61,675 nucleotides of DNA from Bradyrhizobium sp. MOS003 (GCF_003020125.1 NZ_PYFW01000018.1:1-61675), one strand, 5' to 3'. Counted from the first letter of the stretch, positions 1-10,466 are shown. Notes: generated by a model not told the origin, from the sequence alone. Made by a program: numbers and translations.

Positions 1-200
1 ACGGAGCCGGAAACTTACGAGCGAGACGAAGCCTGACAGCGCCGTCGTCCGCACGAAGCCTCGGGCTCACAGGGACTACCCGCCCTGCCCGCACCTCTCA
101 TGCCGACGCTGCCGCGTCCACCGCAAGCCCGGCTCGCGAACATGACGACTTCACGTCGCCCCTCTTGGTGAGCCGGGATGAGCGACACATACGCCGAAAC
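1..200. repeat. probable 3' end of a dispersed Bradyrhizobium intergenic element
   Basis: No convincing gene lies here. The sequence is low-complexity and rich in phrases such as gcctgacagcgccgtcgt and gccgcgtccaccgcaa, which I remember as the tail of a large intergenic repeat found many times in Bradyrhizobium genomes. The right edge of this window appears to hold the head of a similar element. The assignment rests on recall of the family, not on a comparison made here; the boundary near 200 is approximate. Confidence 0.35.
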
Positions 201-241
201 CGAATTTCGGTAAAGTGGAATATTTTTGCGAGCGTGGATTG

Positions 242-268
242 ACAGAGGCCGACACAGGCTCTGTTTTT
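242..268 (+). terminator. possible rho-independent terminator
   Basis: ACAGAGGCC at 242-250 can pair with GGCTCTGT at 257-264 (one bulged G), followed by a run of T to 268. No plus-strand gene was recognised upstream, so it might end a transcript coming from the repeat at the left edge. The rest of 200-411 shows nothing I can name. Confidence 0.35.
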
Positions 269-411
269 GGCTGGACGGGCTGTTCAGTCAGCCTCCAGTG
301 CACCCGCCGGTCAGACCTCAGCCGATTGTCCTGAAGGGACTTCGAAGAAGGGAAGCAGGACGATCCAGACAACGCCGCCGCAAGACCTGGATCGCCCTTT
401 CCTTCCGTTCC

Positions 412-630
412 TCAATCGATTCGAATCCGACGTGACCGGTCGCGCGGCATTGGAGCGGCCGTGCTGAATGCGGTCGAGCAGTCGTCGTCATTCTCACCGT
501 CGAGCAGCGGAGCACCACAGTGCCGGCACATGCGTGCCGACATCGACGACGCCTTGCCGCTCGCCAGGACCTGGCGATAGTTCGCGAGGTCGATGACGTT
601 GCGGGGCGACGTTATGTGTTTTTCAACCAT
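412..630 (-). CDS. small Cys-containing hypothetical protein
   Basis: A 72-residue protein of unknown function. Its centre holds CRHCGAPLLDGENDDDC, with a CxxC pair and a third Cys that could make a partial metal site, then a basic C-terminus. The ATG at 630 is preceded by a good Shine-Dalgarno (GAGGAA about 6 nt upstream). I recall similar short proteins with the CRHCGA motif in Bradyrhizobium. It stands alone, with no same-strand neighbour close enough for an operon. Role unknown. Confidence 0.6.
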   Translation of the reverse strand: MVEKHITSPRNVIDLANYRQVLASGKASSMSARMCRHCGAPLLDGENDDDCSTAFSTAAPMPRDRSRRIRID

Positions 631-834
631 GGTTGTTCCTCGCGGCTACGCACTGCTTATCGCAGACAAGTTTCGCGCAAACGTTCAGCCCACCGCTCAA
701 ATTTTACCGGAGGAATTGCGGCACGGCGAACCCATCACCGCGCTGCCTCAATCCCGATCTATTCTGCGACACGATTCATCGTGTCTGTGCGACCGGCGTA
801 AGGTCTCGGTCACTATTTTTCAAGCGCGACCAGA

Positions 835-1812
835 TCAGAGCCACTTCTTCCACTTGAAGATCCAGTACGGGACGATGGCGGCGATCAGCATCATCACCAG
901 TGCAAACGGATAGCCGTGCGTCCACTCCAGTTCCGGCATCGACTTGAAATTCATGCCGTAGATCGAGGCGATCAGCGTCGGCGGCATCAGGACGACGGCC
1001 ATCACCGAGAACAGCTTGATGATGTTGTTCTGCTCGAGATTGACGACGCCGAGCATGGCGTCGAGCACGAAGGTGATCTTGCTGGAGAGATAGGAGGCAT
1101 GGTCGGTCAGAGAGGAGACGTCGCGCTGCATGGTCTTGAGCTGCTCGCGCATGTCCTTCGACCATTTCACCCCCTCCACCACCGCCGAGAGGAAGGCGAC
1201 GACGCGGCCGATCGAGACGAGGCTCTCGCGCACCTTGGAGGTCAGGTCGCCCTTTCGGCCGATCGAGATCAGGATCTGGGAATATTGCTTGGCGTGACCG
1301 TGGCGCTCGCTCTCGGGCTCGAAGATGTCGTGGCTGACTTGGTCGATCTCGGCACCGCAGCGCTCCAGGATGTCGGCGCAGCGGTCGATCACGGCGTCCA
1401 GCAACTCCATCAGCACCATCTCGCCGGTGATGGAAGGCGTGCAGGAGCGGGCGAGCTTGGCCTCGACCAGGGCGAACGGCTTTGGCAGTTCGTAACGCAC
1501 CGTCACCAGGCGGTGGTCGCCGAGGATGAAGGTCACCGCCGTGGTCCGGGGCATGTCGGTATCGGAGTGGCACATCAGCGTCGCGGTCATGTAGCGCGCG
1601 CCGTTCTCGATATAGAGGCGGCTGGAGATCTCGATCTCCTGCATGTCTTCCCGGGTCGGGATGGCGATGCCAGCAAGCCGCTCGACCGCCTTGTCCTCGG
1701 CCGCGGTGGGATTGACGAGATCGATCCAGACCGCGCTTTCGGGCAACGCGGTGAGATCTTCGATGACAGCCTTCTTCAGGACGGACTCGGAGGGAACAAA
1801 CACCGAAAACAT
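835..1812 (-). CDS. corA: CorA-family magnesium/divalent cation transporter
   Basis: A 325-residue inner-membrane channel-type transporter for Mg2+ (possibly Co2+ or Ni2+). The long N-terminal cytoplasmic domain is followed by two C-terminal membrane helices. The family signature YGMNF closes the first helix near residue 288, and the protein ends in the usual basic tail WKKWL. The frame is open to a TTG at 1818, but the ATG at 1812 has GGAG six bases upstream and is the better start. It is monocistronic and divergent from the L,D-transpeptidase gene. No leader that I can identify as a Mg2+ sensor is visible. Confidence 0.93.
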   Translation of the reverse strand: MFSVFVPSESVLKKAVIEDLTALPESAVWIDLVNPTAAEDKAVERLAGIAIPTREDMQEIEISSRLYIENGARYMTATLMCHSDTDMPRTTAVTFILGDHRLVTVRYELPKPFALVEAKLARSCTPSITGEMVLMELLDAVIDRCADILERCGAEIDQVSHDIFEPESERHGHAKQYSQILISIGRKGDLTSKVRESLVSIGRVVAFLSAVVEGVKWSKDMREQLKTMQRDVSSLTDHASYLSSKITFVLDAMLGVVNLEQNNIIKLFSVMAVVLMPPTLIASIYGMNFKSMPELEWTHGYPFALVMMLIAAIVPYWIFKWKKWL

Positions 1813-2148
1813 GCACAACTCCAGAGAACCTGCGACAGAATGACAGCCCTTAGCGCGATTCTGACAAGTTCACGATGACAACCACATTAACGGAGCGTTG
1901 GCATTTGTGGCGACGCCATGGCTCAACTGTGGCCCGGAATCGACAGTCCGGCCATCTCGGCCCAAAAATCTTCACCTGGCCGCAAAACTTGCGGCAGAAA
2001 AGCCACAGCTCGGGTCTCGCAGCGCGGGATAAGCCCTTCCGTGCTGGAATTGTGGCAGATTTCAACGATAATGGGATTAACGGAGTCGAGGAACTTGGGC
2101 GGTAAGCTCAGGCCTTCTGCACGGTATTGCTTTGATTGGAACCAAATC
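1813..2148. other. divergent intergenic region between corA and the L,D-transpeptidase
   Basis: 336 bases without a gene I can support. The plus frame of the downstream gene stays open through much of it (from 1918), but the codons before 2149 do not look like protein of this family. It must hold the promoters of both flanking genes. No convincing -35/-10 pair or long inverted repeat was found. Confidence 0.5.
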
Positions 2149-2835
2149 ATGTCGTCGCTGAAAGTTAAGTTGGGAATTCTGGCCGCCGGCCTGATGCTGT
2201 CGGGCTGCATGCAGGCCACGCATTTCGAGGCGACCGACACGAAGGCCTTCAAGCCGAAGGACAAGGAACTGCTCGCCAAGGTCCGGTACGAGAACACCCC
2301 GGTTGCCGAGCCCTTCCGCCGCGCCATTGTCGATTACCACCGCAAGGAATCGCCGGGCTCGATCGTGGTCGATTCCGACAACCATTACCTCTATTACGTG
2401 CAGGAGGGCGGCAAGGCGATCCGTTACGGCATCACCGTCGGCGAAGAGGCCATGGCCTGGTCGGGCATCGCCAAGGTGGGCAGCAAGACCGAGTGGCCGG
2501 CCTGGCACCCCACTCCCGGCGAAATTTCGCGCCTGGGCGTGCCGACTTATGTCGCACCCGGTCCGGACAATCCGATGGGCTCTCGCGCGATCTACCTTTA
2601 TTCCGGCGGCAAGGACACGTTGTTCCGCATCCACGGCACCAACCAGCCGGAATATATCGGCGCCTCGATCTCGTCAGGCTGCATCCGCCTGACCAACGAG
2701 GACGCGATCGATCTCTATGATCGCGTCAAGGTCGGTACCCTCGTCGTGGTGCTCGAGCCGAAGCACGGCGACTCGCCCTACAATTCGCGGCTGGCGCTCG
2801 GCGGCAGCCAGACCGGCCAGGCCGGCAGCTACTGA
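2149..2835 (+). CDS. L,D-transpeptidase (YkuD-type) lipoprotein
   Basis: A 228-residue periplasmic peptidoglycan cross-linking enzyme; it makes or edits 3-3 peptide cross-links or anchors proteins to the wall. A type II signal peptide ends in the lipobox LSGC with Cys20, so it is likely an outer- or inner-membrane lipoprotein. The YkuD domain runs from about residue 70 to 205, with the conserved IHGTN motif and the catalytic SSGCIR motif (Cys178). The frame extends upstream, but the signal peptide fixes the ATG at 2149. It has its own terminator and no operon partner. Confidence 0.9.
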   Translation: MSSLKVKLGILAAGLMLSGCMQATHFEATDTKAFKPKDKELLAKVRYENTPVAEPFRRAIVDYHRKESPGSIVVDSDNHYLYYVQEGGKAIRYGITVGEEAMAWSGIAKVGSKTEWPAWHPTPGEISRLGVPTYVAPGPDNPMGSRAIYLYSGGKDTLFRIHGTNQPEYIGASISSGCIRLTNEDAIDLYDRVKVGTLVVVLEPKHGDSPYNSRLALGGSQTGQAGSY

Positions 2836-2858
2836 TCGCCTGCTGATCTCCGAGATCC

Positions 2859-2886
2859 AAAAGCGCCGGTTTCACCGGCGCTTTTT
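2859..2886. terminator. bidirectional terminator
   Basis: A perfect stem aaaagcgccgg / ccggcgctttt with a five-base loop is followed by T on both strands. It ends the L,D-transpeptidase gene on the plus strand and overlaps the last codons of the convergent extensin-like gene. Confidence 0.85.
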
Positions 2887-3948
2887 TGTTGCCGGCTTGT
2901 GCGGCTGGGACTTGCCGGCATCGGCCGCCGGCTTCTCCGCCGCCTCGTCGTCGGCTCCTTCCTTGGTCTCGGACTTGGTCTCGGATTTGGCGGCGACCTC
3001 GCGCGGCGGCGCCTCCTCGGGGCGCTCCGCCGGCAGCAGCGGGGCGATTTGCGGCAGGGGATCCCAGACGTTCCACTGGCAGATCCGGTAATCGTTGCGC
3101 CGCTGCGCGAGATCGAGATGGATATGGTCCTCATGGTACCAGTCCGAGCCCGGGCCGAGCACGGTGGAAAATCGTGAGCAGACCGAATGCAGCACGCGCT
3201 CGCGCACCTCGCGCGGCATGGTCCGGTCGGTGAGGCCGATCGACTGCCCGTTGGCCAGCTTGATGCCCCGGACGTCGAGGGCGTTGGCCTTGCCGTGCTC
3301 GGACAGCAGCGCGCCGGCGACGCGGTTGCGTCCCCGGCATTCGAAGCTGTCGAAATTGTCGAGTTCGCCAATGGTCGAGCCGAGGCTAGTGGCCAGCGGC
3401 GCCATGTCCTTGCGCAGCCAATCGGCGATCGCAGAGGCCATGGTGCAGCGAAGGATCGCCGCCGGCTTGACCGTCACCTTGCGCTTATCCGGCAGCACGA
3501 TGGCTTCCAGCCGCACCAGATCCTCGCCGCCGCAGGCGCCGGGGCCGCGGATATCCGGAATGGAGGGCGCGATCGCGATCTCCTCCGTCAACGCCAGACG
3601 GCAGGCGGAGACCGGCTTCTCGGGCGGTGCCGCGGCCTCGGCGGGCTTGTCGGCGCCGGGCTTGTCCGCGGGAGGCTTGCCGTCCGGCTCAGGCGGGGCC
3701 TCGCCAGAGGCCTTGGGCGCCTCCTCGGGGCGCGGTCTGGGGAGCGGGATCCTTGCGGAATGAACCACGGGGCGCGGCCGTGGTGCCGCGATACCGAAGA
3801 TATCCAGCGGGGATGTATATTTTCGCGCCTCTGCCCTCTCGGCGAGCACCAGCGACAGCCCGAGCGCAGCGGTAACCATTGCCGCGCCAGCGGACATATA
3901 GCCGCGACAAGACCATTTGCGGCGAAAGTCCGGCACGCTAAAACCCAT
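2872..3948 (-). CDS. extensin-like C-terminal domain protein (M15-like fold)
   Basis: A 358-residue envelope protein. It has an N-terminal signal anchor ending near AERAEA, a Pro/Ala/Lys-rich linker (about residues 45-105), the extensin-like C domain (about 110-300), and an acidic-basic disordered tail ending KKRR. Within the domain the zinc-peptidase-like set LSEHGKANALDVRG and WYHEDHIHLDL is intact, the arrangement seen in D,D-/L,D-carboxypeptidase folds, so a peptidoglycan substrate is likely but unproven. The start at 3948 is one of several in-frame ATGs; 3897 and 3879 would also keep the signal segment. None has a good Shine-Dalgarno. Confidence 0.8.
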   Translation of the reverse strand: MGFSVPDFRRKWSCRGYMSAGAAMVTAALGLSLVLAERAEARKYTSPLDIFGIAAPRPRPVVHSARIPLPRPRPEEAPKASGEAPPEPDGKPPADKPGADKPAEAAAPPEKPVSACRLALTEEIAIAPSIPDIRGPGACGGEDLVRLEAIVLPDKRKVTVKPAAILRCTMASAIADWLRKDMAPLATSLGSTIGELDNFDSFECRGRNRVAGALLSEHGKANALDVRGIKLANGQSIGLTDRTMPREVRERVLHSVCSRFSTVLGPGSDWYHEDHIHLDLAQRRNDYRICQWNVWDPLPQIAPLLPAERPEEAPPREVAAKSETKSETKEGADDEAAEKPAADAGKSQPHKPATKKRR

Positions 3949-4012
3949 GGCAATCTTTGGCCCAACGCTGAGAGCGACAACGCGCCCAGCGACTTCCCGG
4001 AGGAACGTCGGA

Positions 4013-5641
4013 ATGCTTGGTTTGATGCAAGATTGGCCCCTGCTCTGCCACCGGATCATCGAACACGCCGCCAAAATTCATGGCAAGCAGGAGGTGGTCA
4101 CGCGCTCGGTCGAGGGACCGATCCATCGCACCACTTACGCTGAAATCCACAAGCGCGCGCTCAAGGTCTCGCAGGTGCTGGATCGCGAGGGCATCAAGCT
4201 CGGCGACCGTGTCGCGACGATCGCCTGGAACACCTGGCGCCATCTCGAAGTCTGGTACGGCATCATGGGGATCGGCGCCATCTGCCATACCGTCAATCCC
4301 CGCCTTTTCCCCGAGCAGATCGCCTGGATCATCAACCATGCGCAGGACCGCATCGTGATGACCGACATCACCTTCGTTCCGGTCCTGGAGAAGATCGCCG
4401 ACAAGCTGACGAGTGTGGAACGCTACGTCGTGCTGACCGACAAGGCGCATATGCCCGAGACCACGCTGAAGAATGTCGTCGCCTACGAGGACTGGATTGC
4501 GGAGGCCGACGGCAAATTCAAATGGAAAGACTTTGACGAGAACACGGCGGCCGCGATGTGCTACACGTCCGGCACGACGGGCGATCCGAAAGGTGTGCTG
4601 TATTCGCATCGCTCCAACGTGCTGCATGCGCTGATGGCCAACAATGTCGATGCGCTCGGCACCAGTGCGTCCGAGACAATGCTGCCGGTGGTTCCCCTGT
4701 TCCATGCCAACAGCTGGGGCATCGCGTTCTCCGCCCCCTCGCAGGGCACCAAGCTGGTCATGCCCGGCGCCAAGCTCGACGGTGCCTCGGTCTATGAATT
4801 GCTCTCGACCGAGAAGGTGACGCACACCGCAGGCGTGCCGACGGTGTGGCTGATGCTGCTGCAGCACATGTCCGCCAACAATCTCAAGCTGCCCGACCTG
4901 AAGATGGTGATCTGCGGCGGCTCGGCGATGCCGCGCTCGATGATCAAGGCCTTCCTCGACATGGGCTCGAACGTGCGCCACGCCTGGGGCATGACCGAGA
5001 TGAGCCCGATCGGCAGCGTCGCGGCGCTGAAGCCGCCGTTCCAGAACGCAACCGGCGAAGCCCGGCTCGACGTGCTGCAGATGCAGGGCTATGCGCCCTT
5101 CGCGGTCGAGATGAAGATCACCGACGATGCCGGCAAGGAGCTGCCCTGGGACGGCAAGACGTTTGGCCGCCTCAAGGTCTCCGGGCCCGCCGTCGCCAAG
5201 GCCTACTACCGCGTCGACGCCAACATTCTCGACGAGGACGGCTTCTTCGACACCGGCGATGTCGCGACCATCGACGAGGCCGGCTACATGCGGATCACCG
5301 ACCGCTCCAAGGATGTGATCAAGTCCGGCGGCGAGTGGATCTCCTCGATCGAGCTGGAAAATCTCGCGGTCGGCCACCCCGCCGTGGCCGAGGCCGCCGT
5401 GATCGGCGTCTACCACCCGAAATGGGACGAGCGGCCGTTGCTGATCGTGCAGCTCAAGCAGGGCCAGCAGGCCAGTCGCGAGGACATTCTCAAATACATG
5501 GACGGCAAGATCGCCAAATGGTGGATGCCCGACGACATCGCTTTCGTCGACGGCATCCCGCACACCGCCACCGGCAAGATCCTGAAGACGGCGCTGCGCG
5601 ACCAGTTCAAGGATTACCGCTTCCCGAACGCGGCGGCGTAA
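4013..5641 (+). CDS. acyl-CoA synthetase (AMP-forming), medium-chain / methylthiopropionate-type
   Basis: A 542-residue cytoplasmic ligase that activates a carboxylic acid to acyl-CoA via an acyl-adenylate. The AMP-binding motif YTSGTTGDPKG lies near residue 185, followed by the WGMTEMSP motif, the FDTGD hinge and the C-terminal catalytic Lys in ATGKILK. Length and motif spelling match the AlkK/DmdB branch often named long-chain-fatty-acid or 3-(methylthio)propionyl-CoA ligase; the true substrate cannot be read from sequence. The ATG at 4013 follows GGAGGA at 3999-4004; longer in-frame starts overlap the divergent extensin-like gene. Confidence 0.88.
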   Translation: MLGLMQDWPLLCHRIIEHAAKIHGKQEVVTRSVEGPIHRTTYAEIHKRALKVSQVLDREGIKLGDRVATIAWNTWRHLEVWYGIMGIGAICHTVNPRLFPEQIAWIINHAQDRIVMTDITFVPVLEKIADKLTSVERYVVLTDKAHMPETTLKNVVAYEDWIAEADGKFKWKDFDENTAAAMCYTSGTTGDPKGVLYSHRSNVLHALMANNVDALGTSASETMLPVVPLFHANSWGIAFSAPSQGTKLVMPGAKLDGASVYELLSTEKVTHTAGVPTVWLMLLQHMSANNLKLPDLKMVICGGSAMPRSMIKAFLDMGSNVRHAWGMTEMSPIGSVAALKPPFQNATGEARLDVLQMQGYAPFAVEMKITDDAGKELPWDGKTFGRLKVSGPAVAKAYYRVDANILDEDGFFDTGDVATIDEAGYMRITDRSKDVIKSGGEWISSIELENLAVGHPAVAEAAVIGVYHPKWDERPLLIVQLKQGQQASREDILKYMDGKIAKWWMPDDIAFVDGIPHTATGKILKTALRDQFKDYRFPNAAA

Positions 5642-5651
5642 CTGCCTCACG

Positions 5652-5693
5652 CGTCATTCCGGGGGCGATGACTGCATCGCCCCCGGGATGACG
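5652..5693. repeat. palindromic intergenic repeat (CATTCCGGGG type)
   Basis: A near-perfect inverted repeat: cgtcattccgggggcgatg pairs with catcgcccccgggatgacg around a short loop. It is the simplest member of a set of similar intergenic palindromes in this window (see 6668-6786 and 9199-9236). It may also act as the 3' end of the upstream ligase mRNA. Confidence 0.75.
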
Positions 5694-5805
5694 GGCAGTA
5701 ACAACCCGGACTCCCTTGAATTTGCCTCCGGGCCGTGGTCTCAACGGCGCATCGTCGCGCCAGATCGGCCGGCACCGCCCAAAAGACCCCGGCAGAGCTC
5801 ACCCG

Positions 5806-6660
5806 ATGGCCCGCAGGTTTTCCGCTCCCTATCAGTCGGAGCCCGTGTCCAGTCTCGCGAGCTGGGCGCGCAATCTGGCCGTGTTCGCGGTGGTGGCGGT
5901 GGTGGTGTCGATCGTCATCGTCCGCTTCGATTTCCTGGAGCCGAAGCCGGCGCTTGCGACCTTCTTCGGCGGGCTCGCGATATCGGGCCTGTCGATCCTG
6001 TTCGGGCTCGCCGGCTTTGCCGCGATCTGGCAGAACGGCTCGCGCGGCATGGCGCGCATCCTGCTCGCGTTCCTGATCGACGGCGCGATCCTGGCCTATC
6101 CCGCCTATCTGGCCCTGCAATATCGCAAGCTGCCGCCGATCTACGACATCACCACCGACCCGATCGATCCGCCGCGTTTCGACGCGCTGGCGCGTCTGCG
6201 CACCGGTGAGGGCAACAACACCGCGGTCTATGCCGGTCTCTATTCGGCGGAGCAGCAGCGCCACTTCTACCCTGATATCGAGCCCGTCGAGCTCGAGATT
6301 TCCGTCGACCGCGCCTATGCGATCGCGCTCCAGCTCGTCAACAAGCGCAAATGGATCGTCATCGACGAGCGCGCACCGCAGCCGCCGCGCCGCATCGGCC
6401 GCATCGAGGCGGTGGCGCGCACGCCGATCATGGGGTTTCGCGAGGACATTTCCATCAGGTTCGTGCCTGATGGCGACGATTCCCGTGTCGACATCCGCTC
6501 GGCCTCGCGCAATTTCGACAGAGATCTCGGCACCAATGCCGCCCGCGTCAAGAAATTCATGGACGATCTCAACACCGCCGCCGATGCCGACGCGCTCAAG
6601 CCGGTGAAGAAGACCCCGGTGGCACCGCCGAAGGCGCCGGCGAAGACGGTGAAGAAATAG
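5806..6660 (+). CDS. DUF1499 membrane-anchored protein
   Basis: A 284-residue protein of unknown function. The N-terminus has three hydrophobic segments (about residues 20-45, 50-75 and 85-105). The C-terminal DUF1499 domain (about 130-265) includes TRTGEG-like and SASRNFDRDLGTNAARV motifs typical of the family, then a Pro/Lys/Ala tail. The start at 5806 is chosen because the upstream in-frame codons read through the repeat region. It has no close operon partner. Confidence 0.8.
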   Translation: MARRFSAPYQSEPVSSLASWARNLAVFAVVAVVVSIVIVRFDFLEPKPALATFFGGLAISGLSILFGLAGFAAIWQNGSRGMARILLAFLIDGAILAYPAYLALQYRKLPPIYDITTDPIDPPRFDALARLRTGEGNNTAVYAGLYSAEQQRHFYPDIEPVELEISVDRAYAIALQLVNKRKWIVIDERAPQPPRRIGRIEAVARTPIMGFREDISIRFVPDGDDSRVDIRSASRNFDRDLGTNAARVKKFMDDLNTAADADALKPVKKTPVAPPKAPAKTVKK

Positions 6661-6667
6661 GCCCAGC

Positions 6668-6786
6668 CGTCATTCCGGGGCGTGCGAAGCACGAGCCCGG
6701 AATTTATCGACCAGTGTGCGGCCCGATGAATTCTCAGGTGCGCAATTGCGCACCATAGTTCTCGCCTCGCGAGCCACGGAATGACG
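6668..6786. repeat. compound palindromic intergenic repeat
   Basis: The outer arms cgtcattccg (6668-6677) and cggaatgacg (6777-6786) are perfect inverted repeats about 100 bp apart. Inside are a small hairpin cgtgcgaagcacg and the perfect 16-base palindrome GTGCGCAATTGCGCAC (6738-6753). It lies between convergent genes. Confidence 0.75.
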
Positions 6787-6789
6787 AGG

Positions 6790-7710
6790 TTAGTTTGCCA
6801 TCCGATACGTCCCGCCAATCACGGGATCGCCGTCGGTCGCCACGATACCGCGGGCAACCAGATCTTCCAGATGCGCCAGCACGGAATAGCCGGCCGCCGT
6901 CGTCAGCCTCGGATCGATACCGATATAGATCGCGCGGACCATCGTGGGGATGTCGGTCTCGCCCTTGGCGAGGCGGTGCAGGATCGAGGCCTCGCGCGCC
7001 TTGCGGTGGCGGATCAGGAAGCGCACGAAGCGCTGGCCGTCGGGAATCTCGGGGCCGTGGCCGGAGAAATAGAGATCCTCCTCGCGTGCGGCGAGCCGGT
7101 CGAGCGAGTCCATGTAGTCGATCATCGAGCCGTCGGGCGGCGCCACGATCGAGGTGGACCAGCCCATCACGTGATCGCCGACGAAGTTGAACTTTCGCTC
7201 CAGCCAGGCGAACGCCAGGTGATTGGCGGTGTGGCCCGGCGTCGCCACGGCCTCGAGCCGCCAGCCGTCGCCTTCGACGACGTCGCCATGCGCGATCCTC
7301 ACATCGGGCACGAAGTCGCGATCGGAGCCTGATTCCGGAGTGTGCTTCTCGCTCTCGAAACGCGGGCGCGAGGCGCGGTGCGGGCCCTCGGCATAAACCG
7401 GCGCGCCGGTCGCCTGCTTGATCCGCGCCGTGTTCGGCGAATGGTCGCGGTGAGTGTGGGTGACGAAGACGTGGCTCACCGTCTCGCCGCGCACGGCATC
7501 GAGCAGCGCAGCCGCATGGGCCTCGTCGTCCGGACCGGGATCGATGATCGCAACATTGCCCCGGCCTACGATGTAGCTGACCGTGCCGGTGAAGGTGAAC
7601 GGGCTCGGATTGTTGCAGAGCACGCGGCGCACGCCGGGCCGGACTTCCTCGACGACGCCGGCTTTCAGCGGAAAGTTGCGGTTGAACGGGACGTCGTCAT
7701 TGTCGGACAT
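6790..7710 (-). CDS. MBL-fold metallo-hydrolase (LACTB2-like)
   Basis: A 306-residue cytoplasmic metallo-beta-lactamase-fold hydrolase. The zinc motif THTHRDHS is intact, followed by ATPGHT, FVGDHVM and SGHGP, giving the His/Asp ligands for two metals. The C-terminal part (about residues 230-300) matches the winged-helix cap of the LACTB2/glyoxalase II-like branch. The substrate is not predictable. AGGAAG six bases before the ATG at 7710 supports the start. Confidence 0.87.
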   Translation of the reverse strand: MSDNDDVPFNRNFPLKAGVVEEVRPGVRRVLCNNPSPFTFTGTVSYIVGRGNVAIIDPGPDDEAHAAALLDAVRGETVSHVFVTHTHRDHSPNTARIKQATGAPVYAEGPHRASRPRFESEKHTPESGSDRDFVPDVRIAHGDVVEGDGWRLEAVATPGHTANHLAFAWLERKFNFVGDHVMGWSTSIVAPPDGSMIDYMDSLDRLAAREEDLYFSGHGPEIPDGQRFVRFLIRHRKAREASILHRLAKGETDIPTMVRAIYIGIDPRLTTAAGYSVLAHLEDLVARGIVATDGDPVIGGTYRMAN

Positions 7711-7744
7711 GGGACTTCCTGTACGTGCCGCCAACACTCTCTGC

Positions 7745-7865
7745 GGTCATACCCCGCGATGGCGGGGTATCCAGTACGCCGTGGCGTCCGAGGTGAAGGC
7801 GAGGTCTCTGGAATACTGGATCGTCCGCCCCAGTGCGCAACTACGCACAAGGCGGACGATGACAG
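7745..7865. repeat. compound palindromic intergenic repeat
   Basis: Two nested hairpins lie back to back: ataccccgc / gcggggtat (7749-7770) and atcgtccgcc / ggcggacgat (7820-7829 with 7851-7860), the second enclosing tgcgcaactacgca. The phrase ggtatccagta recurs in other Bradyrhizobium intergenic repeats I know of. It sits between the MBL and gcdH genes. Confidence 0.7.
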
Positions 7866-7900
7866 CGGAGCAAGGCAGCCACCAGGGAATTCCGCGGCGA

Positions 7901-9115
<1,215 letters not shown>

Positions 9116-9198
9116 GAAACGTCCTTTCGTCTGGTTCCGTCAAATTTGCCCGACAAACTAAAGCGCCGCGGCAACAAGTGCAATTGCATCCTGATTCG

Positions 9199-9236
9199 GT
9201 CATTCCGGGGCGCGCGACGGCGCGAGCCCGGCAACG
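9199..9236. repeat. partial CATTCCGGGG-type repeat
   Basis: tcattccggggcgcgcga followed by cggcgcgagcccgg resembles the left half of the repeat at 6668-6786. It seems to be a short or decayed copy between gcdH and ribB. Confidence 0.45.
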
Positions 9237-9242
9237 GCGGAG

Positions 9243-10319
9243 TCAGCTTTCGAGCTGCTCGTTGGCGACGATCTCGATGCCGAAGCCCGACAGGCCTTTG
9301 TAGTCGTGCACCGAGGAGGTCAGATGCCGGATCGAGGTGACGCCGAGGTCGCGCAGGATCTGCGCGCCGACGCCGACCTCGCGCCACTGGCGGTTGCGGT
9401 CGGCTTCCGACGCAGACTCGTCCGGCAGCGCCGCCACGGGAACGCCGGCCGCACCGTCGCGCAAATAGACCAGCACGCCACGGCCGGACTTCTTGAAATG
9501 CTCGAGCACGGCCGCCATGCGCTTGTGGCCGGTGAAGATGTCCTTGACGATGTTCGGCTTGTGAAAGCGCGTCAGCACGTTCTTGCCGTCGCCGACGCCG
9601 TTGTAGACGAACGCGACGTGGGCGATGGAATCGAACGGCGAACGATAGGCATAGCCCTGCAAGGGACCGATCGGGCTTTCGGTGACGAAGGTCGAGACCC
9701 GCTCGATCAGCTTCTCGCGCGCCTGGCGGTAGGCGATCATGTCCGCGATGGTGACGTGCTTGAGCTTGTGCTTGGCCGCGAACTGGGCGACCTGCTCGCC
9801 CTTCATCACGCTGCCGTCATCGTTCATCAATTCGCTGATGACACCGACCGGCGGCAGGCCGGAGAGCTTGCAAAGATCGACCGCGGCCTCGGTATGGCCC
9901 GAGCGCAGCAGCACGCCGCCGTCCTTGGCGATCAGCGGGAAGATGTGGCCCGGGCGTGCGAAATCATTGGCGCCGGCATTGGGATTGGACAGCGCGCGGC
10001 AACAGGAGGCGCGCTCCTCGGCCGAGATGCCGGTGCCGCCGTCGGGCTTGTAGTCGATCGACACCGTGAACGCCGTGGTGTGCGCGGAATCGTTGTGGGC
10101 GACCATCGGATCGAGCCGCAGCCGACGCGCGTCCTCGGAGGTCACGGGCGCGCAGACGATGCCGGAGGTGTGGCGGATGATGAACGCCATCTTCTCGGCG
10201 GTGCAGAGCGAGGCGGCGACGATGAGGTCGCCCTCGCCCTCGCGGTCGTCGTCGTCGGTGACGACGACGAGCTCACCCCGGGCAAAGGCCTGCAAGACTT
10301 CCTGGACGCTATCGGGCAT
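9243..10319 (-). CDS. ribB: 3,4-dihydroxy-2-butanone-4-phosphate synthase with degenerate GTP cyclohydrolase II-like tail
   Basis: A 358-residue riboflavin biosynthesis enzyme converting ribulose 5-phosphate to dihydroxybutanone phosphate and formate. The RibB domain (about residues 1-205) has the acidic loop DDDDREGEGDL, the ISAEERA motif and the GHTEAAVDL motif intact. The remaining about 150 residues align with RibA, but the three zinc cysteines and the SxRCDCG stretch of GTP cyclohydrolase II are absent; the matching part reads FHKPNIVKDIF. So only the RibB reaction is expected. Ribulose 5-phosphate is also a Calvin-cycle intermediate, but there is no linkage to the cbb operon here. Confidence 0.9.
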   Translation of the reverse strand: MPDSVQEVLQAFARGELVVVTDDDDREGEGDLIVAASLCTAEKMAFIIRHTSGIVCAPVTSEDARRLRLDPMVAHNDSAHTTAFTVSIDYKPDGGTGISAEERASCCRALSNPNAGANDFARPGHIFPLIAKDGGVLLRSGHTEAAVDLCKLSGLPPVGVISELMNDDGSVMKGEQVAQFAAKHKLKHVTIADMIAYRQAREKLIERVSTFVTESPIGPLQGYAYRSPFDSIAHVAFVYNGVGDGKNVLTRFHKPNIVKDIFTGHKRMAAVLEHFKKSGRGVLVYLRDGAAGVPVAALPDESASEADRNRQWREVGVGAQILRDLGVTSIRHLTSSVHDYKGLSGFGIEIVANEQLES

Positions 10320-10466
10320 GTCCCAATCTCTATCGGTTATGAGCGGGAGGCTTAGCCGGACTTGGGCCGGGGCGCTAGTGTCCTGGACGCAACCGCATAT
10401 GCCGCGGGCAGGCCTGCCAAGGTCGGACGGGCTTGCACCGAAGATACCAGGGATTTCCGGCGCTCG

